Positions 1 to 7,903 of a DNA stretch of 64,000 bases are shown piece by piece. Origin of the DNA: Anthoceros angustus (Eukaryota; Streptophyta; Anthocerotopsida; Anthocerotales; Anthocerotaceae); the NCBI GenBank assembly GCA_010909165.1, contig MU008151.1, positions 434,001-498,000 of the forward strand. The letters are read 5' to 3'. The notes beneath the pieces were generated by a model. That model searched no databases and had not been told where the DNA came from. It worked only from the letters and a program-made list of their open reading frames with translations. How positions within the stretch are numbered: position 1 is the stretch's first letter; each line of letters starts with the position of its first letter. The position numbers and the translations under genes were made by a program.

Positions 1-451
1 AGTGTGGAGAAGTTTTACAAAGTCCTCAAGGAAAAGATGAAGAGTGAAAAGGGGACAATAAAGGAGGCAAGTATGAAAAGCAATGTGCTATCCACATGGA
101 AAAGTGCGAAGAAGCAAAAGCATGGTAGTGTAGGGACTCAGATAGCAGACCATGATTGAAGGCAGAAGCTTGTGGCATAGCATTAAAGGGGGGAGAAAGC
201 TGTTACGAAGCAGAGGTGGAGAGAGGAAGTACTTGCAGCTGGGCGATTGGGAATCGTGGCTCCTATGACTTGCAGGTGGGTTACCTAACCGGCGAGCGCA
301 GAATAATGGGGAAAAAGCAGGGGTAATAGAAAAATGGTAGAAATCCCTAAAACCTGAATCTGCACGTGAAGCGTGGAACAGTGGAGTTACAACGGCAAAT
401 TGATTGAAATCCAAGTGCCGAGCTGAGTACGCTGGAATCGCATTTGCCAAC
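1..451. other. Left-edge sequence, no gene seen
   Basis: I see no protein with recognisable similarity here. The last 100 bases before position 452 would act as promoter or 5' leader of the following plus-strand gene. Confidence 0.4.
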
Positions 452-1938
452 ATGCCGGGTGCCGTCGACAAGGACGTGAAGCAGAGCAGAGAGGCAGCAG
501 CAGTTGCTTTACAGCTTTTCCGGAGCATCGGCTTGGACGAGCGCACTGCCCACACCGCCATTGCCAATTCCAAGCTCTCGGCCCAGCTCCGGCAGGTGAT
601 TAGCGAGGTGGGTGTGCTCCGCTCCGCCCCGCATTGCTCCGCTGCTGCTGCCAAGCTTCCTGGCCCCGGCAATGCGCCACCCGAGGCCGCCCCCCATGGT
701 GCCTGATGCGTGACACGTGTTGGGCGCTTCGGTGCAGGCAGGAGTGGGAGATGGGTGCGACGGGGCTGTGGGAAATCTGCTGTTTGCGGTACGGCTGACG
801 CCATTCCGGGTGCTGTGAAGGAGGAGGTTGTGAGGTGGAGTGGAGTGGAGTGGAGTGGAGTGGCTGAGCTGAGCTGAGCTTGGGGCCCGGGTGTGGCAGG
901 TGGCGACCCAGTATCCTGTGAACGCGCTGCGGCACCGAGGGGCGTTGCTGGAGTATGTCACAAGCTATAAGGTGTGGTGGGTGCTTCGCGAACCCTTGCG
1001 GGTGGGAGAAGAGGGAATTTGGGTTGGAATTCCGGGGCCTGATGCGTTGTGGGTGCAGATAAGGAGCGTCTCGCAGCTGGAAGGCGCTTTTGGGTACTTG
1101 GCGTCTGTGGGGTCGGGGGCGTTGGATTATAGGGAGCTGGAGAAGAGGAGCGGTTTAGGTGAGTGAAGGGAGGTGTTGGGTTGTGCAGCGCGCGTGGTGG
1201 GTCGTGTTGGGTTGGTTGTAACGGGTGTGGGTGGGGAATGTGAATTCAGGCGTGGACGGGTCTGCTGACCGCATCAGGTTGGCTGTGGAGGAGGTGGTGA
1301 GAGTGAACAAGAAGCAGCTTCTGGTTGAGCCTTATCGGATAGATGGTGGGTCTTTGCTCAGCTCAGTCTGTGACGTTCAGTGATTTGCTTCCTTGTGAGT
1401 GAAGGATTGAGGAGGATTTGTATGCTGGATGGTAGTGGGTTAGTACACTTGCATTGAATGCGGTGTCTCTTGGCCCTGTTTCAGTGGGTGCCTTGCTTGG
1501 TCAAGCTCGGGAGCAAGTGCCATGGGCTGATGTGAAGCATTTGAAGGTACCACCATGGGGTCCAGGAATGTCGGGATCACACATTCTGCTCGGATGTGTG
1601 GATGTTGGTTTTTGGGTCTTGTGCTGCCCCCATTCATGTCTCCTGGTTTCGTTCTCCAGGCAGAGATGGATTTTCAGCTCAAAAGAGTGCTCGGGGAAAG
1701 CACTGCTCTGGACGAGGAGGAGAGGTCATTCACCAAGAAGAAGGAAAAACTAAAAGTTGAGGTGCGTTGTGGCTGCGAGAGTCTGGATGGAAGAGCTTCT
1801 TCATATTGAGCTGGCTCTTCTTGTGTTGATGCGCTTGTAAGACAACTTCGTAAGGTTCGTTCCGTGCCTTGCTGTCGTGCAGGAGCCGACCAAAGCTGCA
1901 CAAGCTGTCTCAGCTCCTGAGCCAGAAGAGACTAACCG
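452..1938 (+). CDS. Glutaminyl-tRNA synthetase N-terminal region only (no catalytic core)
   Basis: Eight intact exons with GT-AG introns encode the eukaryotic GlnRS N-terminal appended domains, which in the full enzyme help bind tRNA-Gln in the cytosol. The first exon (452-607) starts MPGAVDKDVK and carries the family signature LFRSIGLDERTAHTAIANSK. Later exons give GAVGNLLFA (738-788), VATQYPVNALRHRGALLEYV (900-971), IRSVSQLEGAFGYLA (from 1059), VNKKQLLVEPYRID, REQVPWADVKHLK, and a charged KKKEKLKVE segment before a Pro/Glu/Ala linker ending EPEETNR at 1938. The ATG at 452 is the first in frame that gives a family-like N-terminus. The usual class I core, with HIGH and KMSKS-like motifs, is absent downstream. 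The last donor (1939) is phase 2 and faces the DUF617 ORF. It may be a truncated duplicate, a stand-alone domain, a chimera, or a gene with an inserted neighbour. Confidence 0.8.
833..880. repeat. GTGGA and GAGCT pentamer microsatellites
   Basis: Consecutive GTGGA units followed directly by GAGCT units lie in the second intron of the GlnRS-like gene, ending about 20 bases before the acceptor. This is simple slippage sequence. Confidence 0.8.
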
Positions 1939-2094
1939 GTATGCTGGATATCTCTGAGAATCTGCAGTGAAGCTTGTGATTTTTCAGTCTGTCAGGTTCA
2001 GGACCGGAAACTCTTGTTTGCTAAGGCTCTCTTCCCTCTTTGCTGCAGCCGAGGGAGGGAGCTTGGGGAGAGTGGGAGGGGGGCGGTACCTAGC

Positions 2095-2811
2095 ATGCGT
2101 GGGTCCAAGGAAGGTTCCGTCGTGAGCTCGCAAGCCAATCCCAAGGGCCTGATCAACGGCTTGCAAAGTCCAGGCAGTCCCTTGGATTCACAGATGATGC
2201 TTCTCGGAGTGGACAAGAAGAAGTCCAAGAAGTTTCTAACCATCGTCAGGTCCATCTTCCACGTTTCCATGCCTTCCTTCCCCTGCAAGTGGCTAGCCCT
2301 GCCTCCGGGCCCCTCGGACTCCCCTTCCCTGGGCAGTCGCATCACGGGTACTCTATTCGGCTTTAGGAAAGGCCATGTGCATTTCGTGGTGCAGGAAGAT
2401 CCCAAATCCCAACCTGTCCTACTGCTGGAGCTCGCCACACCCACCAGCTCCCTTGTCAAGGAGATGGCCTCGGGGCTGGTCAGGATTGCGTTGGAATGCG
2501 AGAGGACTCCCAACAGGGGAAGGTTGTTTCAGGAACCCATGTGGACTATGTACTGCAACGGAAGGAAGACAGGGTATGCCATCAGACGGGTATGCTCGGA
2601 ATCAGACCTCCATATTCTGACTCTGGTCCAAGCTGTGTCGATGGGTGCGGGCGTGCTCCCCATAGACGACGATGGCCCGAATGGCGAGCTCATGTACATG
2701 AGAGCTCGGTTCGAGAGGGTTGTGGGTTCCCGGGATTCTGAGGCTTTCTACATGATGAACCCTGATGGCACTGGTGGGCCAGAGCTCAGCATCTTCTTGT
2801 TGAGAATATAG
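2095..2811 (+). CDS. MIZU-KUSSEI1-like DUF617 protein
   Basis: A 238-residue single-exon ORF from the ATG at 2095. It matches the plant MIZ1/DUF617 family, whose founding member is needed for root hydrotropism and associates with the cytosolic face of the endoplasmic reticulum. Family hallmarks in order are SRITGTLFGFRKGHVHFVVQ, VLLLELATPTSSLVKEMASG, LVRIALECER, MWTMYCNGRKTGYAIRR, QAVSMGAGVLP, GELMYMRARFERVVGSRDSE and a C-terminal GPELSIFLLRI. All conserved blocks are present and intron-free, as usual for the family, so the protein looks functional. The frame stays open upstream of the ATG to a strong acceptor (pyrimidine tract then CAG ending at 2048), so translation may begin further 5' in a spliced transcript that includes the GlnRS-like exons. 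Confidence 0.92.
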   Translation: MRGSKEGSVVSSQANPKGLINGLQSPGSPLDSQMMLLGVDKKKSKKFLTIVRSIFHVSMPSFPCKWLALPPGPSDSPSLGSRITGTLFGFRKGHVHFVVQEDPKSQPVLLLELATPTSSLVKEMASGLVRIALECERTPNRGRLFQEPMWTMYCNGRKTGYAIRRVCSESDLHILTLVQAVSMGAGVLPIDDDGPNGELMYMRARFERVVGSRDSEAFYMMNPDGTGGPELSIFLLRI

Positions 2812-4150
2812 ACGACTTGGCCAGACCGAACGGTGGCCACCACATTTCACCATAGCTGATCATCACTAACCGCAGTCTTGTTGCCACACACATCCACCAG
2901 ATGCTTTTGACCAGACAACAGAGCCCAGCTCTCTCCACGACAGCGATGGAGCCAGCTGGTGGAGTCTGCAGGTTATTTGCTAGCTGGAGCACAAGTCTTG
3001 TAATGTACGTCGCAGGGAGAGGAGATGTGCCATATCGTGCTGAGCATTGCACTGATTTTTTTCAGAAGAGTGTCAATATGGCGTGTGGTTCATGTACCTC
3101 AAATGTGCGTGTTGAGGTACAAGGTTAGCAGACGTGTGGAGGAGGAATCTGTGTGTACAGACTAGAAGGGTGGTGGTGGCACATATGTGTTACACATCTG
3201 GAGATTGGCAAGAGACATACAATCCGATGGCACCACACCACAGCACGGAAGTTGGGTTGCGCAAATTGGATGCCATATCTGTCGAAGGATGATGGAAGAT
3301 GTTTCTCCCCTCCACATTCACATTCCTTGGCGGGTAGCTGGGCATGGAGACTTCGGAAAACCATTCATTTGCAGAGAAGACATTGCTGTTCGCATGCAAT
3401 ATTCATGTGACATTCTGTTGGGCAGGCAAAGAGACATCCTTCACTTGCTTGCCAGCTTGCTTCCCCCACTCACTGACTGATCAGAGTGACTTATTATTAT
3501 GCTGGTGCTCAGACTGGCAGTAGCACCTTTCTTTACGTCCTCTTGCTACCTCAGCAGGCACAGTAGCAGATAATGCTTGGCACAGGACTCAACAGCTTGT
3601 GAGAGTCCCGTTGTGGGAGACTTGATTCACGATGCATGCTGGCTTGCTGGCTGGCACACTAGAAATACCACACAGGCTGATTCAGTGCCTGTCTCATAAA
3701 TGCCCACGTGTTGTCCGCTACACGACGGATCACATCTTGTGGGCACCACGGCCTCACGTTAGGTGGGCAGTAATGTGACACGATAGCCACAGTGTGCAAT
3801 CAACTCTCTCTTTCCCCTCCTTGGACGTAAAGTGGAAATCGTCTTGCGCTTCTTGGGAATCTCCCGTGTTTGTCTCTTCGTCGACAACCGGTTTACTCGG
3901 TGCTTCGAAAGGAATCACCGACACAACACTCTCTTGTTCCTTACATCCTCGAGAGGAGTGTGGACGAAGGGCTGATTGGTGGAGGATTGGGTTCGAAAGG
4001 AGAGCGAACAAAGGCTTGATTGGTGGACAGTCGGTTGATGCATGCATGTTGAAGAAGAAGATTTAAGTGATACTTTCATAAAATTTCAATTTAGAAATAA
4101 TTTTATTTTTCCTGGCATAGAATATACTTTAGAGCTTAATTTCATGTTTA
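2812..4150. other. Intergenic region after the MIZ1-like gene
   Basis: I find no conserved coding potential and no glutaminyl-tRNA synthetase catalytic exons here. Short open frames exist in several phases without family-like motifs. The sequence becomes AT-rich after about 4060. Confidence 0.5.
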
Positions 4151-4159
4151 TTTGTTTGA

Positions 4160-4510
4160 AGGCCAAATGGAGGCGGACCAAGTGAGTGACATCCATACAT
4201 GAGTTCATTGGAACTCTCCATTAAGCGTCCTTAGGATGGATGAGTACTCACATTGGGTGCAAATTCATCTCCCTTTCATAGCCCTTATGGGGCTACTTGT
4301 TATATATAAGATCATGCTTGTGGGACTGTCTTTTGTCTCCACACCGTGCCGGGCTGCTGGTTCTTAGTGCCTTACGGGGTTACTCTATATCTTATTCCTA
4401 GTTCAGGATTGCGATGTACACTTTGACATATCTACAGCGTCAAAGATATGTGCTCATGGGCCTTTCACAACGAAGAATCCAAAATGGAGTGCGCAGTCAC
4501 CGTCGTAGGG
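4160..4510 (+). repeat. 5S-rRNA-like repeat, copy A
   Basis: Bases 4210-4240 contain a stretch resembling the 3' half of plant 5S rRNA (GGAACT...CCATTAAGCGT core followed by GGATGGATGAGTA). It is embedded in a roughly 300-bp unit that reappears at about 5105-5345. Terminal-repeat retrotransposons in miniature of the Cassandra type carry 5S sequences in their LTRs, so this is a plausible diverged LTR. Clear TG...CA ends or target-site duplications were not found by eye. Confidence 0.55.
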
Positions 4511-4864
4511 CGTGGAGAGATAGGGAATGCCTATTTTTATTCATCTTTCACTTGTCTTTTGATTGATAAACTATGCCTTCACTCGCGGCTTACAGTGCCG
4601 TTTGTCAGTGCTGGACCCATAAACGTAAATGCTTAATATGTACAGGTTGGTAGCATTAGAACCTCGCAATTGAACCCGCAAGACCATTGCGTGTCTTGTG
4701 CACGTCGGGTTTTGATATTGAAACCTGTTCGACCCTTCGCAGATTTATTAGAGCCATCATAAATGGTGAACAGTGCTCTCTTAAAGCGCATTCCAATCGG
4801 GATTGCGCTTTCGTGATTGCGACATCGTAGTTATTCCTTATTTAGGTTGTTTAAGAAACATTTA

Positions 4865-5010
4865 TAACGACGGCGAAGGCGCCTTCCCTTTTATTATCTT
4901 CGTTGTGAAAGGCCCTTCCGATGAGGTGCAAACCCGTCTGCCTTTCATGTCCCTTTACTTCGTAGGGCACTAAGAACTGGCGGCCCCGCACGCTACATAA
5001 ACGAAGGCGG
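4865..5010 (-). repeat. Inverted partial copy of the same 5S-associated repeat
   Basis: Bases 4897-4915 are an exact 19-nt reverse complement of 4458-4476. Bases 4965-4980 are the reverse complement of the segment near 4356-4371. Together they show that a 100-150 bp part of copy A is repeated here in opposite orientation. Confidence 0.65.
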
Positions 5011-5104
5011 CCCCGCACGCATGATGTTATAATACTTTGACATATATATAAAATAAAATCTCGAATTATTGTAAAAACAAAATTGCAGGCAAACCACATT
5101 AAGC

Positions 5105-5345
5105 TTAAGCGTATGGGTTTATTGGAACTCCACAATTAAGCGTCCTTGGGTCCTATGAGTGCTTGAATGAGTGCCGTTCATTTATGAGCTTCATGGACTA
5201 TGGGATTAGCTTTTGTAAATGTCATGCCCTCAGTCTCTGCAGTGCGCAGGGTTGCTAATTGTTAGTGCCCCTCAAGGGTTACTTGAGATCCAATTCAAAT
5301 GCAGGACTTTGATGTATACTTGAAGTTCTATTAAGTCTTCAAATT
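5105..5345 (+). repeat. 5S-rRNA-like repeat, copy B
   Basis: Bases 5123-5150 again carry a 5S-like core (GGAACTCCACAATTAAGCGT), closer to 5S rRNA than copy A. Downstream blocks also match copy A in order: GTTAGTGCC, GGGTTAC, and a GATGTATACTT-like segment. The copies are clearly homologous but diverged. Confidence 0.6.
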
Positions 5346-5349
5346 CATA

Positions 5350-5880
5350 GTCATTTGGGCTAACCATGCTACTCTTGCTTGCTTCTGAAACTATGTGCAA
5401 GTACTAGTGTCTTACAAAACAAGCGGTTTCACTCACAAAAGAGGAGTGTGTGATGGAATTCTCTTGTGGGACCTGGCCGGTGAACATGTATGCAAAATGT
5501 GATGAACTTGACGATACACGCCAGTTTTTGATACCATGGCTGCAAAGACTATGGTGACATGGACAGCGTTGGTTGCCGGGAATGCCTTAGCAAGGTCTCG
5601 GATACAAGGCACTTGGCTTGTTGTGCATGGACAAATGGATGATCATGAGGAGGGTCTCATTTTGTGCTGACGAGTTCATATGTGCTGGCCTTCTCAAGGC
5701 CTGGGCAAACACCGATACCTTATCGAAGGGCACGCACCTACAATCGTAGATTGTGGAAAGAGGAGGAAGGACTGCAGGATGATGGTGTGGGGGGCAATGG
5801 TCTAGAGGACTGGCATGCACGCTGGGTTTTTGACACCTTGATCGCAAAGATGCGGTGACATGGATTGCCTTGGTATCTCG
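5350..5880 (+). pseudogene. Decayed PPR gene fragment
   Basis: Around 5485-5580 the plus strand encodes pieces of a DYW-type PPR repeat (VNMYAKCDELDDTR, then MAAKTMVTWTALVAG in a shifted frame). Stops and frame changes interrupt them. A flanking segment near 5355-5385 matches one near 7245-7280, linking this relic to those further right. Confidence 0.6.
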
Positions 5881-5972
5881 ATAAATGATGAGTTAAAGTT
5901 TAAAAACTTAATAGCACCCATGTTTATACAATATTTTTTTAAATAATAACAACAATAAGCACCAAAGAGAGC

Positions 5973-6512
5973 CTAGGGATCGGCGGTAGGAGCCGGCCTC
6001 CTGGTTATTTGAGCCTCAATGAAGGCACGAACCTGAATTATGGAAATAAGAGTTATGCTTGGCAGGTCCCTCATACGACGCTCAAGCTGGCGCATACGAT
6101 CCTCATGACCCCTAAGCTGTAATATGGTATCCTCAAGCTGGCGAATACGATCCTCATGATCCCTTTGCCGTAATATGGTATCCTCAACCTGGCGCATACG
6201 AACCTTAACCTGGCGCATACGCTCCTCAAGCCGGACCATACGAGCGTCAACCTGGCTATGAATCATACGTGCCTCGCGCCGGCGCATGCGATCCTCAAAC
6301 CTGACCCTTCGATCCTCTGTCCACCTATTATTTATACGGACCTCAAGCCTTTGCATACGATGGCCAAGCTGGGTGATACCATCCCGAACCTGGCGTATTT
6401 GATCTGGCAAAACAGCCGGGGAGAGATTTCGCCCGCCGTTTTCTGTCATTTTAACGAACAATCCCGACGCCTTCTTCCACAAGGATGGCCCTGCGCCTGC
6501 GCCTGCGCACAT
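5973..6512 (-). CDS. Hypothetical Arg/Glu-rich coiled-coil protein with internal repeats
   Basis: An uninterrupted 179-residue ORF with an ATG start at 6512. I do not recognise it. From about residue 40 to 150 it is a run of near-identical charged units such as RMRQLE, VRMRQVEDTILRQRDHEDR and RQLEDTILQLRGHEDR, with Leu/Met/Ile spaced like heptads, so a long coiled coil is likely. The DNA mirrors this: CCTCAA(G/C)CTGGCGCATACGATCCTC-like units recur across 6070-6310. The protein could be real, or an ORF produced by minisatellite expansion. No membrane segment or catalytic motif is visible, and no neighbour explains it. Confidence 0.35.
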   Translation of the reverse strand: MCAGAGAGPSLWKKASGLFVKMTENGGRNLSPAVLPDQIRQVRDGITQLGHRMQRLEVRINNRWTEDRRVRFEDRMRRREARMIHSQVDARMVRLEERMRQVKVRMRQVEDTILRQRDHEDRIRQLEDTILQLRGHEDRMRQLERRMRDLPSITLISIIQVRAFIEAQITRRPAPTADP

Positions 6513-6560
6513 GCATAATCACAATCACGACGCGGCTTATGCTTATGCACTCCTCAAAAC

Positions 6561-6962
6561 CTAAACAACAAAAGACATGGACTGTAACCTTGGGAGCGGC
6601 CTGTCTTCACCTGTTTCACACACAGCGAAAATCTGCCTTGCTTTCCCTCTGTGGAGCATCAAGTACTTCAGAAATGCGCACCACCTCAGAAGATGGAAGG
6701 TTAATCGCATGGCATTCATGATCGGCAGTTCCTGGTAGAGCAGGCGCCCGTGCACAGAAAGCAAGAATATTTGTGGCCGTTCTGCTGCCGCGGAATTCAT
6801 ATGCTCACGTGAGCGTGAGCACATGGTTCCGGGAACAACAAACTGCGAGTCGCCAAACACTTGTAGGTGTGCAGATGCACAAGCTTCTGTAGGCACAAAC
6901 TCGTGAACCGTTGGTGGAATCGTGATCTCAGATGCAATATCGTTGGACCATCTGGCCGACAT
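6561..6962 (-). CDS. Hypothetical protein
   Basis: A 133-residue ORF with an ATG at 6962, immediately upstream of the coiled-coil ORF on the same strand. It has no family I can name. The segment LLYQELPIMNAMRLTFHLLRW followed by CAFLKYLM looks protein-like (hydrophobic helices, no repeats). It could be the first exon of a gene whose second exon is the coiled-coil ORF, but I could not find a convincing splice pair of normal intron length. Confidence 0.25.
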   Translation of the reverse strand: MSARWSNDIASEITIPPTVHEFVPTEACASAHLQVFGDSQFVVPGTMCSRSREHMNSAAAERPQIFLLSVHGRLLYQELPIMNAMRLTFHLLRWCAFLKYLMLHRGKARQIFAVCETGEDRPLPRLQSMSFVV

Positions 6963-7033
6963 GAGGGGCTAACGACGTCGTGTAGGTACTTTGCTTGGCT
7001 TTCTGAAGGCGAGTGCGAGCACGGGTGGGTTAG

Positions 7034-7051
7034 TAAACCCTAAACCCTAAA
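7034..7051 (+). promoter_or_regulatory. Interstitial telomere-type motif (telo-box)
   Basis: Two CCCTAAA units in tandem, preceded by TAAA, the plant telomere unit and also the core of the telo-box found in promoters of translation-related genes. No obvious promoter target lies beside it. Confidence 0.5.
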
Positions 7052-7068
7052 TGGTCTTGCAGAACGAC

Positions 7069-7560
7069 AGGCAGCTGCACTCACAGATTGTTGAAAGGGG
7101 ACTGCTGGATGGCGTAGTGTTGGACAACTGATGTATGGAAAATGTGGTGAACTGGAAGATGCACGCCGGGGATTTGAAAGCTTAGCTACAAAGGATGGGA
7201 AGGGCTCGGCCATAAGGCGCTTATTCTGGATGGACGAGCCCCATTTTGGCTGACCATGTTACTTCTGCTTACCTTCTGAGAGAGGGCCTGTCCGGCAGCT
7301 GCACTCACAGATTGTGATCGAAAGGGGACTGCTGGATGGCATACTGGTAGGCACCGGCCCGGTGGACATGTATGCCAGATGTGGTGAACTGGAAGGTGCA
7401 TGCTAGGTTTTGACAGCACGGCCACAAAGCCTGTGGTGACATGGACAACCCTGGCAAGGGGTCGGACACGATGCGCTTGTGTATGGACAGATGGAGGAGG
7501 AGGGCCTCATCCTAGCTGACGATTGATCTTGCATTTGTTGGCCTTCTCAAGGCGTGTTCA
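7069..7560 (+). pseudogene. Two decayed, tandemly related PPR fragments
   Basis: The segment around 7069-7130 (GGCAGCTGCACTCACAGATTG...) recurs at about 7293-7350. Each copy is followed by a PPR piece: LMYGKCGELEDARRGFE near 7130-7180 and VDMYARCGELEGA near 7365-7405. In-frame stops and frame shifts interrupt both, so no protein is made. The same homology extends to the relic at 5350-5880. Confidence 0.65.
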
Positions 7561-7903
7561 AGAACTGGTCAAGGCCATGATCTGGCACAAAGAGTCAGCT
7601 GAGAAATATTGAAAAAAAGCAGCCACTCCGCGGGCCCCGGGTGGTATCAAACCACATAGCGTACCCGAACATCCTGTCACAAGTGCGTAAAATATCCCAA
7701 TAATCTGTTTGACAAACGGCCTTTCAAACGAGGCGGACACAGGACAGGAGGCAAAGCAAATCGGGCCATGTTTACAAACGGCCTTTCAGACGAGGAGGAC
7801 ACAGGAAGCAAAGGGTGATGACCCTCGTCATTGGGCGGCCGGCCGGCTGGCCTGAAACAGTTACCTGCAGCGCGGAACGCAGAGCAGTAGGCATGAGCAG
7901 AGG

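Noticed and set aside
60-961. Long minus-strand open frames (Pro/Ser/His-rich) over the GlnRS-like exons
   Set aside because: They are antisense shadows of GC-rich coding sequence; the plus-strand exons match a known family with correct splice sites.
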